Source: Clostridiaceae bacterium
Lineage (GTDB): Bacteria; Bacillota; Clostridia; Lachnospirales; Lachnospiraceae
DNA: 53,437 nt
Assembly (NCBI GenBank): GCA_902362865.1
Contig: CABIYE010000016.1
Location: 14,255-67,691 of the forward strand
Reading direction: 5' to 3'
In this document: positions 27,531-34,997 of the stretch, one piece after another
Layout: the number at the start of each line of letters is the position of its first letter
Position numbering within the stretch: position 1 is the stretch's first letter
Made by a program: the position numbers and the translations under genes
The notes under the pieces: model-generated
Database searches by the model: none
What the model saw: the letters and a program-made list of their open reading frames with translations, nothing else
What the model was told of the DNA's origin: nothing

Positions 27531-27559
27531 TTGACATATTTTCACATTTGAAGTATAAT
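27531..27559 (+). promoter_or_regulatory. Promoter of the first NSS transporter gene
   Basis: Perfect consensus TTGACA (27531-27536), 17 nt, TATAAT (27554-27559). A stem GTGCAAGAT / ATCTTTTGCAC (27484-27515) lies just upstream and may bind a regulator. Nothing else supportable lies in 27414-27530. Confidence 0.85.
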
Positions 27560-27562
27560 AAA

Positions 27563-27618
27563 AAAGAGGATTCGGTAGAGTAAAGATGCTCTCACACATA
27601 GTGAGCGCATCTTTTTTT
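27563..27618 (+). promoter_or_regulatory. Attenuator-like leader of NSS transporter gene 1
   Basis: The transcript begins near 27566. AAAGAGGA (27563-27570) and GGTA (27574-27577) are shared with the leader of the second transporter. A hairpin follows at once: AAAGATGC / GCATCTTT (27582-27589 / 27607-27614) with an inner CTCAC/GTGAG and a run of seven Ts. An intrinsic terminator about 90 nt before the start codon and only about 20 nt into the transcript implies regulated readthrough. A second hairpin, AATCCAAA / TTTGGATT (27624-27653), comes next. It does not match a T-box, SAM, glycine or lysine leader by eye. Confidence 0.7.
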
Positions 27619-27704
27619 ATTACAATCCAAAATAGTCGGGGGATATTTGGATTGAAGTACAGATATTGAATCTGAAAAAATTATAGAGAGATTGGAGTGT
27701 TTTT

Positions 27705-29084
27705 ATGAGTAGCACGGAAAAGAAACCTGCAGCCAATTTTAATTCCAGATTTGGCTACATCATGGTCGCCGCGGGCGCGGCTATCGGACTCGGAAACATA
27801 TGGAAATTCCCTTACCTTGCATACGGCGGAGGCGGAGGCGCTTTTATTGTGGTCTACATCATTCTCTGTATCGTTCTTGGGCATCCGGTCGTAGAGATGG
27901 AATCCGCAATCGGAAGATACGCAAAGACGAACGGTATTGATGCCTTCGGCGTTGTCAACAAGAAATGGAAATTTGCCGGCTTTATCAACATTGTATGTAC
28001 CTTCCTGATTGACATGTACTATATCATCGTCAGCGGCTATGTATTGAAATACGCAGTTGCTTATCTGACAGGCGGAAATTTCGGCGGAGACAGAGAAGCC
28101 TACTATATGAACTTCATTTCTGATCCCGTCCAGCCACTGATCTACTCAGGAATCTTAATGATTATTATCGTACTTCTATTATCAAAGGGAATCACTGAGT
28201 TAGTAGAAAAGGTTACGAAAGTAATCATGCCGTTATTATTCGTACTGCTGCTCATCTGCGGTTTTTGGGCTTTATTCGCATTTGACGGCGCCATTGACGG
28301 TTTGAAGTTTTACCTGATTCCTGATTTTTCAAAATTTACATGGAAGACCTTTGCCGATGCCTGTATGCAGGTAATGTTCTCTGTCGGTATCGGATGGTCT
28401 ATTTTCGTAACCCTTGGAGCAAGCATGAGCGACAGCTCAAATATCCGCAAAGACTCCATGATGGTTACCATTTGTGATACCGCCGTTGCCCTGACGGCCG
28501 GATTCGTTATCATTCCTTCTGTTGTGGGAGCCGGATCTGAGATGGCGGCGGGACCATCCCTCGTATTTCTTGCCATGACAGAAATCTTTTCACAGCTTCC
28601 GGGCGGTAATATTTTAGGAGTTTTCTTCTTCACCGCATTGATATTTGCCGTACTTTCCACCTACTTCACCATCCTGGAGATTCCGGTAAAATGTATCGAA
28701 GAAAAATGCCACATTAACCACCGCAAAGCAACCTGGATTACTGCCATACTGATTTTCATCGGCGGCATCTTCTGTTCCTTAAGCCAGGGCACCGGACTTC
28801 TCAGTGGCGTGAAGCTTCCATGGTGGGCATATGGTTCCGGCGTTGTATACTATAATATTTACGATTGGGTTGACTGCTTCTCAGGATATGTTCTTCTTCC
28901 TCTCGGCTGCCTCCTGACTGCATTCTATTGCTGCAAAGTATGGGGCTATAAAGAATATGAAAAAGAACTTACCAAGAATGGCCGGGACGGAAAATTATCG
29001 ATGTACGACAAGGTAGTTATGACCGTGGCCGTTCCGGTTCTGACCTTAATCGTTATACTGAACTGTTTTGGATTCATTAAATAA
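27705..29084 (+). CDS. NSS/SNF-family sodium-dependent transporter (copy 1)
   Basis: 459-residue membrane transporter of the neurotransmitter:sodium symporter family. TM1 carries the unwound Na+/substrate-site motif GAAIGLGNIWKFPYLAYGGG (about 24-43), and later helices show SVGIGWSIFVTLGASMSD and SQGTGLLSGVKLPWW. The size suits the 11-12 TM bacterial branch, which includes amino-acid carriers such as TnaT and MhsT; the substrate cannot be told from the sequence. GGAG lies 7 nt before ATG 27705. A close paralogue follows at 29251. Confidence 0.9.
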   Translation: MSSTEKKPAANFNSRFGYIMVAAGAAIGLGNIWKFPYLAYGGGGGAFIVVYIILCIVLGHPVVEMESAIGRYAKTNGIDAFGVVNKKWKFAGFINIVCTFLIDMYYIIVSGYVLKYAVAYLTGGNFGGDREAYYMNFISDPVQPLIYSGILMIIIVLLLSKGITELVEKVTKVIMPLLFVLLLICGFWALFAFDGAIDGLKFYLIPDFSKFTWKTFADACMQVMFSVGIGWSIFVTLGASMSDSSNIRKDSMMVTICDTAVALTAGFVIIPSVVGAGSEMAAGPSLVFLAMTEIFSQLPGGNILGVFFFTALIFAVLSTYFTILEIPVKCIEEKCHINHRKATWITAILIFIGGIFCSLSQGTGLLSGVKLPWWAYGSGVVYYNIYDWVDCFSGYVLLPLGCLLTAFYCCKVWGYKEYEKELTKNGRDGKLSMYDKVVMTVAVPVLTLIVILNCFGFIK

Positions 29085-29130
29085 GCAAAGAGGAAAGCCG
29101 TTAAGAAACCGCTAAGTATTCTTCTCTGAC

Positions 29131-29160
29131 TTGACCCTGTAATTCTTATGGGAATATAAT
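29131..29160 (+). promoter_or_regulatory. Promoter of the second NSS transporter gene
   Basis: TTGACC (29131-29136), 18 nt, TATAAT (29155-29160), in the gap between the paralogues. Confidence 0.75.
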
Positions 29161-29163
29161 AAG

Positions 29164-29217
29164 AAAGAGGAGTGGTAAAGAGGCTGCTTTCACATCTGTG
29201 AGAGCAGCCTCTTTCTA
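29164..29217 (+). promoter_or_regulatory. Attenuator-like leader of NSS transporter gene 2
   Basis: Repeats the layout of the first leader: TATAATAA, AAAGAGGA, GGTA, then a stem of 12 perfect pairs AAAGAGGCTGCT / AGCAGCCTCTTT (29177-29188 / 29203-29214) capped by TCAC-ATCT-GTGA. The T-run is short (CTTTCTATT). Because AAAGAGG occurs twice, the 3' arm could instead pair with the upstream copy at 29164-29170, giving mutually exclusive folds. It may also stop readthrough from gene 1. Confidence 0.65.
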
Positions 29218-29250
29218 TTAACCTAACAGAATAAGTCAGGAGGAATGTTA

Positions 29251-30633
29251 ATGAGTAAACAAGGAAACAAAAAAGCCGCATCTAATTTTAATTCGAGATT
29301 CGGCTATATTATGGTCGCCGCAGGCGCGGCTATCGGTCTGGGAAATATATGGAAATTTCCTTACCTCGCTTACGGCGGAGGCGGAGGCGCTTTTATCGTA
29401 ATCTACATTGTTATGTGTATTGTGCTGGGCCACCCGGTAGTGGAAATGGAATCCGCAATCGGACGTTATGCCCGGACAAATGGTATCGACGCATACGGTG
29501 TCGTAAACAAAAAATGGAAGTTTGCAGGTGCGATCAATATTCTGTGTACTATTTTAATTGATATGTACTATATCATCGTCAGCGGCTATGTATTAAAATA
29601 TGCAATTGCCTATCTTCTCGGAGGCAACTTCGGCGCAGACAAGGAAGCCTATTACATGGACTTTATTTCCAACCCGGTGGAACCGCTGATTTACGCCGGA
29701 ATCTTAATGATTATTACCGTACTTCTATTAGCCGGAGGTATCACCGAGTTAGTAGAAAAGGTTACGAAAGTAATCATGCCGTTATTATTCGTATTATTAA
29801 TTATCTGCGGATTTTGGGCGCTTTTCTCTTTTGATGGCGCAATTGACGGTCTGAAATTTTATCTGATTCCGGATTTTTCGAAGGTAACCTGGAAGACGTT
29901 CTCTGATGCCTGTATGCAGGTAATGTTCTCTGTCGGTATCGGGTGGTCTATCTTCGTAACACTTGGTGCAAGTGTCAGTGATGACGCCAACATCCGGAAA
30001 GACTCCATGATGGTTACCATCTGCGACACGACGGTTGCTTTAACTGCAGGTTTTGTAATCATCCCCACCGTAGTAGGCGCAGGCTCTAAGATGTCAGCAG
30101 GACCTTCTCTGATCTTCCTCGCTATGACAGACATCTTCAGCAAACTACCGGGAGGAAATATCATCGGATTTTTCTTCTTTACCGCCATTATTTTTGCCGT
30201 ACTTTCTACTTACTTTACTATCCTGGAAATTCCGGTCAAATGTGTAGAAGAGAAATTTCATATCAACCACCGGATTGCAACCGTTATCTGTGCCGTATTT
30301 ATTTTCATCGGCGGCATCTTCTGCTCTCTGAGCCAGGGACACGGACTTCTAAGCGGTGTGAAACTTCCATGGTGGGCATATAACACAGGCGTTGTATATT
30401 ACAACATTTACGACTGGATCGACAGCTTCTCCGGTTACATCCTTCTTCCACTCGGATGTCTGCTGACAGCATTCTACTGTTGTAAGGTATGGGGCTACAA
30501 AGAATATGAAAAAGAACTTACCAAAAATGGAAGAGATGGAAAATTATCGATGTACGACAAAGTGGTTATGACCGTTGTCGTACCGGTTCTGACACTGATT
30601 GTTATACTGAACTGCTTCGGATTTATTAACTAA
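29251..30633 (+). CDS. NSS/SNF-family sodium-dependent transporter (copy 2)
   Basis: 460-residue paralogue of the preceding gene, nearly identical over long stretches, including the TM1 motif and the C-terminal GYKEYEKELTKNGRDGKLSM. Differences cluster at the N terminus, in the TM3-4 loop and in scattered helix positions (for example SVSDDAN for SMSDSSN). ATG 29251 is chosen over 29245 because AGGAGG is then 7 nt away. It has its own promoter and leader, so the two copies could respond separately. Confidence 0.9.
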   Translation: MSKQGNKKAASNFNSRFGYIMVAAGAAIGLGNIWKFPYLAYGGGGGAFIVIYIVMCIVLGHPVVEMESAIGRYARTNGIDAYGVVNKKWKFAGAINILCTILIDMYYIIVSGYVLKYAIAYLLGGNFGADKEAYYMDFISNPVEPLIYAGILMIITVLLLAGGITELVEKVTKVIMPLLFVLLIICGFWALFSFDGAIDGLKFYLIPDFSKVTWKTFSDACMQVMFSVGIGWSIFVTLGASVSDDANIRKDSMMVTICDTTVALTAGFVIIPTVVGAGSKMSAGPSLIFLAMTDIFSKLPGGNIIGFFFFTAIIFAVLSTYFTILEIPVKCVEEKFHINHRIATVICAVFIFIGGIFCSLSQGHGLLSGVKLPWWAYNTGVVYYNIYDWIDSFSGYILLPLGCLLTAFYCCKVWGYKEYEKELTKNGRDGKLSMYDKVVMTVVVPVLTLIVILNCFGFIN

Positions 30634-30663
30634 ATATCTATAATGATTATCAGCACTCCATTC

Positions 30664-30724
30664 AAAAAAAGCAGGCACATTCCACAGAAGTTTATACTTC
30701 TTCCGGGATATGCCTGCATTTTTT
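30664..30724. terminator. Bidirectional terminator between NSS copy 2 and lgt
   Basis: AAAAAAGCAGGCA ... TGCCTGCATTTTTT stem with an inner GAAG/CTTC hairpin; A and T runs on both sides suit the two converging genes. It overlaps the lgt stop by 2 nt. Confidence 0.85.
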
Positions 30725-31601
30725 AGGAATGTGTACGGTTCTGCCTTCTACCGGACTTCCGACGGAAGACAATAATCAATATAACCGAAACCATCACCAG
30801 CACGCCAGCTAATACCTGGGATACGGGAAGCCCGATTCCCGGAAGCAAAAGCTGGTCTGTCCTTAATCCCTCTATCCAGAACCTTCCGATTCCATAGCCG
30901 GCAAGATAAACCAGGAACACCTCACCGTCAAATACCTTGTGTCTTAGATAAATGAAAAGTAAAACCAGAACCAACAGACACCAAATGGATTCATATAAAT
31001 AGGTCGGATGTACCTGTATATAATCCACACCGTCTATTGTCTCCAGATGCGCCCACATCTTTTCCGTCACATCAGAAGTCGATCTCACTGCGTCCAGCGG
31101 AAGCCTCATAGCAAACAGATTATCGGTGTACTCACCAAACGCTTCTCTGTTGAAGAAATTCCCCCATCTGCCAATCATCTGCCCTGTCACCAGTCCGAAT
31201 ACTGCCGTATCCAGAAGCAGCGGTGCAGATAGTTTCTTCACTCGCGCAAACACAAACACCGTAATGACTGCCGCAATTACACCGCCGTAAATAGCAAGCC
31301 CGCCTTCTCTGATATTAAATATACTCAGAATATGATCCTTATACATATCCCAGGAAAACACAACATAGTAAATCCTTGCTCCAATAATGCCAAATACTAC
31401 TGCAAACATCGCCAAGTCGATATAATTCTCAGGTTCCTGTTTCGTACGTTTTGCCACATACATTGCCACAAGCAGCCCTGCTACAATTCCCAGTCCAATC
31501 ACTATGCCATAATACGCAATATCGAACTGAAATATAGTCAATGTCTTTCCAACATTTTCAAGATGAATCCCTAAATTGGGAAATTCAATTGAAGTATGCA
31601 T
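30723..31601 (-). CDS. lgt: Prolipoprotein diacylglyceryl transferase
   Basis: Membrane enzyme that attaches diacylglycerol to lipobox cysteines. 292 residues, about seven hydrophobic segments. Signatures: YYGIVIGLGIVAGLL, the REGGLAIYGGVIAA motif, the family block GQMIGRWGNFFNREAFG (about 138-154), and HPTYLYESIWCL. AAAGGAAG lies about 8 nt before ATG 31601. Confidence 0.94.
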   Translation of the reverse strand: MHTSIEFPNLGIHLENVGKTLTIFQFDIAYYGIVIGLGIVAGLLVAMYVAKRTKQEPENYIDLAMFAVVFGIIGARIYYVVFSWDMYKDHILSIFNIREGGLAIYGGVIAAVITVFVFARVKKLSAPLLLDTAVFGLVTGQMIGRWGNFFNREAFGEYTDNLFAMRLPLDAVRSTSDVTEKMWAHLETIDGVDYIQVHPTYLYESIWCLLVLVLLFIYLRHKVFDGEVFLVYLAGYGIGRFWIEGLRTDQLLLPGIGLPVSQVLAGVLVMVSVILIIVFRRKSGRRQNRTHS

Positions 31602-31631
31602 ATCTTTTTCTTCCTTTCCTGCCTTACTTCT

Positions 31632-31649
31632 GCCCGCCAGGCAGCGGGC
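31632..31649. repeat. GC-rich hairpin between ychF and lgt
   Basis: GCCCGC / GCGGGC with a 6-nt loop, without a T-run. It may weakly end the ychF transcript. Confidence 0.4.
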
Positions 31650-31669
31650 TGTCTAATCAGAAAAAGTAT

Positions 31670-32770
31670 CTACACATTAAACCGGAACAATATAATATCT
31701 CCATCCTGTACAATATAATCCTTTCCCTCCAGACGAACCAGACCTTTTTCTCTTGCCGCCGCATGAGAACCACAAGCCATCAGATCATCATATGCCACTA
31801 CTTCCGCCCGGATAAATCCTCTCTCAAAATCCGTATGGATCTTCCCGGCAGCCTGAGGTGCTTTTGTCCCCTTGGTAATCGTCCATGCACGCACTTCCGG
31901 TTCTCCCGCCGTCAGATAACTAATCAATCCCAAAAGGCTGTAGCTTGCTTTAATCAACTTCTCAAGGCCGGACTCTTTAAGCCCCAGATCTTCCAGGAAC
32001 ATTTTCTTCTCATCCTCATCCAGCTCAGCAATTTCCTGCTCAATCTGCGCACAGACTACGAACACTTCACTGTGTTCTGCCTTGGCAAACTCCCGTACCC
32101 TGCACACGCCCTCATTGGAAGCGCCATCATCCGGAAGATCTTCCTCCGTAACATTTGCCGCAAAAATCACCGGCTTATAAGTCAGCAGATTATAACCTGC
32201 AAGCCATTCCTGCTCGTCCTCGTCCTCCGCTCCTTCAAAGCTTTTCGCCATCTTGCCTTCTTCCAGATGTGCTTTTATCTTCTCTAAAAGCTTCAGCTCT
32301 TTTGCCGCTGTTTTATCATTTCTCGCCACCTTCGCCGTCTTAGCAATGCGGCGCTCTAAAATCTCCAAATCAGAAAAAATAAGCTCAAGATTAATAGTCT
32401 CAATATCTCGAAGCGGATCAATACTGCCATCCACATGGATAATATTACTATCCTCAAAACAACGCACTACATGGACAATAGCATCCACTTCACGGATGTT
32501 GGCAAGGAACTGGTTTCCAAGCCCTTCTCCTTTCGACGCCCCTTTTACCAGACCGGCAATATCTACAAATTCAATCGCCGCCGGGATAATCTTCTTTGTG
32601 TGATACATCTCACCCAGGACATTCAATCTTTCATCCGGTACCGTTACAACGCCCACATTCGGGTCAATCGTACAAAATGGATAATTCGCCGATTCTGCTC
32701 CTGCTTTTGTTAAAGAATTAAATAATGTGCTTTTCCCTACATTAGGAAGCCCAATTATGCCTAATTTCAT
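31670..32770 (-). CDS. ychF: Obg-like ATPase YchF
   Basis: P-loop ATPase of the OBG group with a C-terminal TGS domain, linked to ribosome and redox stress functions. 366 residues from ATG 32770, giving the conserved start [23 protein letters not shown] 32779 lies too close to GAGAGG. Other motifs: [20 protein letters not shown] and a C-terminal [20 protein letters not shown]. Confidence 0.95.
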   Translation of the reverse strand: MKLGIIGLPNVGKSTLFNSLTKAGAESANYPFCTIDPNVGVVTVPDERLNVLGEMYHTKKIIPAAIEFVDIAGLVKGASKGEGLGNQFLANIREVDAIVHVVRCFEDSNIIHVDGSIDPLRDIETINLELIFSDLEILERRIAKTAKVARNDKTAAKELKLLEKIKAHLEEGKMAKSFEGAEDEDEQEWLAGYNLLTYKPVIFAANVTEEDLPDDGASNEGVCRVREFAKAEHSEVFVVCAQIEQEIAELDEDEKKMFLEDLGLKESGLEKLIKASYSLLGLISYLTAGEPEVRAWTITKGTKAPQAAGKIHTDFERGFIRAEVVAYDDLMACGSHAAAREKGLVRLEGKDYIVQDGDIILFRFNV

Positions 32771-32798
32771 CTGTCTCATTTCCTCTCTGTTGTAATTT

Positions 32799-33458
32799 CT
32801 ATTTTTTATCGCGCGTCTCCATCAGAATCACTATGCCGCTTCTGAAATTCACCACAACTTCGTCTTCTTCAATCTGATTGCTGACACACAGACTGTCAGA
32901 AGCCGTCATGGTATGCTCACTCAAAGGATATTTTGCTCCTTCAAGGGTCAATCCATACACCGGCTCGCCCAATGGGAACAGCGAAAAATACGGGCCATAG
33001 GCATCTTCTTTTCTTAGATGCGTCTCTTCGCCTATCAGACGTATTCTATTCTGCGAATCTAAAATTACAGCCTCTACGCCTGCCTTAAAGGGAATCATCA
33101 ATGTCTGTACATTCGCCCATAAATGATCAATTCTGCCTCCGGTGGCTCCCAGAATAAGTATTTTCTCACACCCCAGTGTCACACCAAGCCTGACAGCAAT
33201 CTCTGTATCAGAAGCATCCTTTACCGGATTATATTCCCGGATAGGAACTTTTGTCTCATTCTTATAGTAGTCCACAATATCTCTGGATAAACTGTCAAAA
33301 TCACCAACGATGTAACTGGGAATGATTTGGTGCTCATACAGGAACTCTACCCCCTTATCCACTCCGATAATACAGGGATTCTCAGCTCTTCTGATCGTAT
33401 TTAATACCAACTCTTCGTTAAGTGCTCCTCCGCTGACAATGATCGCTTTATTACTCAT
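32799..33458 (-). CDS. thiN: Thiamine diphosphokinase
   Basis: Transfers pyrophosphate from ATP to thiamine. 219 residues; catalytic-domain motifs IGVDKGVEFLYEHQIIPSYI, VGDFDSL, NPVKDASDTEIAV and GATGGRIDH. It overlaps the 3' end of rpe by 8 nt. It is last in the rsgA-rpe-thiN run, as in many Firmicutes. Confidence 0.93.
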   Translation of the reverse strand: MSNKAIIVSGGALNEELVLNTIRRAENPCIIGVDKGVEFLYEHQIIPSYIVGDFDSLSRDIVDYYKNETKVPIREYNPVKDASDTEIAVRLGVTLGCEKILILGATGGRIDHLWANVQTLMIPFKAGVEAVILDSQNRIRLIGEETHLRKEDAYGPYFSLFPLGEPVYGLTLEGAKYPLSEHTMTASDSLCVSNQIEEDEVVVNFRSGIVILMETRDKK

Positions 33459-34116
33459 AACTCTTTAATATCTCCATAAATTTCTTTGTGTTTTCTGCCG
33501 GATTTCCTTTAAACACTGCTGATCCGGCAACGATTACATTTGCCCCCGCATCCAGAACCTCTCTCACATTGCTGGGATAAATTCCTCCATCTACCTCAAT
33601 ATCAACAGGGGCTTCTATCTTCTCTATCATCTCTCTGAGTTCTTGTATCCTCTTCAATGCTTCCGGAATGAATTTCTGTCCGCCGAATCCGGGATAAACA
33701 CTCATAATTAATACCATCTCTATATCATCAAGATATTCCCGCACGGCATCAACTGGTGTGTCAGGACAAATAGATACCCCACAGCGGAGTCCACAACTAT
33801 GGACTTCTCTGATTGTTTCCCTCAGATCCTTACATGCTTCCAGATGCACGGTTATATTATCTGCGCCTGCGTTCTGGAAATCCTTCACATAGCGGATCGG
33901 TTCCTCCACCATCAGATGCACATCCATAAGCTGGCTGGTTGCTTTTTTTATCGATTGCAGCACCGGCATACCGAAAGAAATACTCGGCACAAACATACCG
34001 TCCATCACATCAAAATGTAAATACTCTGCCCCCTGCTCTTCCACCAGCCGGATCTGCTCTCCCAGATTTGTAAAATCCGCTGCCAAAATGGATGGCGATA
34101 ACACATACCTCATCAT
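33451..34116 (-). CDS. rpe: Ribulose-phosphate 3-epimerase
   Basis: TIM-barrel enzyme interconverting ribulose-5-P and xylulose-5-P. 221 residues; LSPSILAADFTNLG, HFDVMDGMFVPSISFG, VHLMVEEP, MSVYPGFGGQKF and EVDGGI. The ATG shares one base with the rsgA stop (TAATG). GAGGAG lies 6 nt upstream. Confidence 0.95.
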   Translation of the reverse strand: MMRYVLSPSILAADFTNLGEQIRLVEEQGAEYLHFDVMDGMFVPSISFGMPVLQSIKKATSQLMDVHLMVEEPIRYVKDFQNAGADNITVHLEACKDLRETIREVHSCGLRCGVSICPDTPVDAVREYLDDIEMVLIMSVYPGFGGQKFIPEALKRIQELREMIEKIEAPVDIEVDGGIYPSNVREVLDAGANVIVAGSAVFKGNPAENTKKFMEILKSYE

Positions 34117-34994
34117 TAAAATCTCCTCTTCTGCTGCAGCTCATTGTACATATCCAGGTAATTTCCATAACGGATCCTGTGAATTTCTCCCCGCTCAAGA
34201 GCTTCTTTCACGGCGCAGCCCGGTTCATGCACATGAACACAGCCATTATATTTGCAGTGTCCTTCATACGGAGAAAACTCCGTAAAATAATATTTCAGTT
34301 CTTCCTTCTCGAACTCATTTACATATAATGAACTGAATCCCGGTGTATCCATGATATAGGAATCCTTGTCGACCGCTATTAATTCTGAATGCCGTGTTGT
34401 ATGTCTGCCCCTGTCAATCTTGCGGCTTATCTCTCCTGTTTCCATCGTGATGTCACTTTGCAGAAGATTAATGATTGAAGATTTTCCCACTCCGGATGGT
34501 CCCGCAACCACCGTCGTCTTCCCTTTCAAAAGCGCTTTGATTTCTTCAATATTTTCCTTTTTTCTCGCACTTGAAAATAAAATCGGATAACCACATCTTC
34601 CGTAAATCTCTCTCAATTCCTGTATCCTTAGATCATCGGCAATGTCTTTTTTATTAAAACAGAGTATTGCCGGAACTCCCTTGCTTTCCATCATAACAAG
34701 GAAACGATCCAACAGATTAAAATGCGGCTTTGGTTTCGTTACTGCAAATACTACCATCGCCTGATCCACATTTGCCACAGCAGGTCGGGTCAATGCATTT
34801 TTTCGTGGGAAAATCCTGACAATATTTCCCGTTTTCTCTGTTTTTTCCAAAATATCTATCTCTACATCGTCTCCGACCAGAGGCTTCTGTCCCTCTTTGC
34901 GGAACACTCCTTTTGCTTTACATTCGTAAACACCGGATTCTACTATATGAACATAGTAGAATCCGGCAATTCCCTTTACTATCTTTCCCCGCAT
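34116..34994 (-). CDS. rsgA: Ribosome small-subunit-dependent GTPase A
   Basis: Circularly permuted GTPase for late 30S maturation: OB fold, then the G domain in permuted order (G4 FNKKD, G1 GPSGVGKSSIIN, G3 DTPGF), then a zinc site CKYNGCVHVHEPGCAV near residues 250-265. 292 residues. It follows prkC by 3 nt; only a GAGG about 12 nt upstream is available as ribosome-binding site. Confidence 0.95.
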   Translation of the reverse strand: MRGKIVKGIAGFYYVHIVESGVYECKAKGVFRKEGQKPLVGDDVEIDILEKTEKTGNIVRIFPRKNALTRPAVANVDQAMVVFAVTKPKPHFNLLDRFLVMMESKGVPAILCFNKKDIADDLRIQELREIYGRCGYPILFSSARKKENIEEIKALLKGKTTVVAGPSGVGKSSIINLLQSDITMETGEISRKIDRGRHTTRHSELIAVDKDSYIMDTPGFSSLYVNEFEKEELKYYFTEFSPYEGHCKYNGCVHVHEPGCAVKEALERGEIHRIRYGNYLDMYNELQQKRRF

Positions 34995-34997
34995 ATA

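Noticed and set aside
27582..27618. T-box leader upstream of NSS transporter gene 1
   Set aside because: No specifier loop or AGGGUGGNACCGCG box; the leader is far too short.
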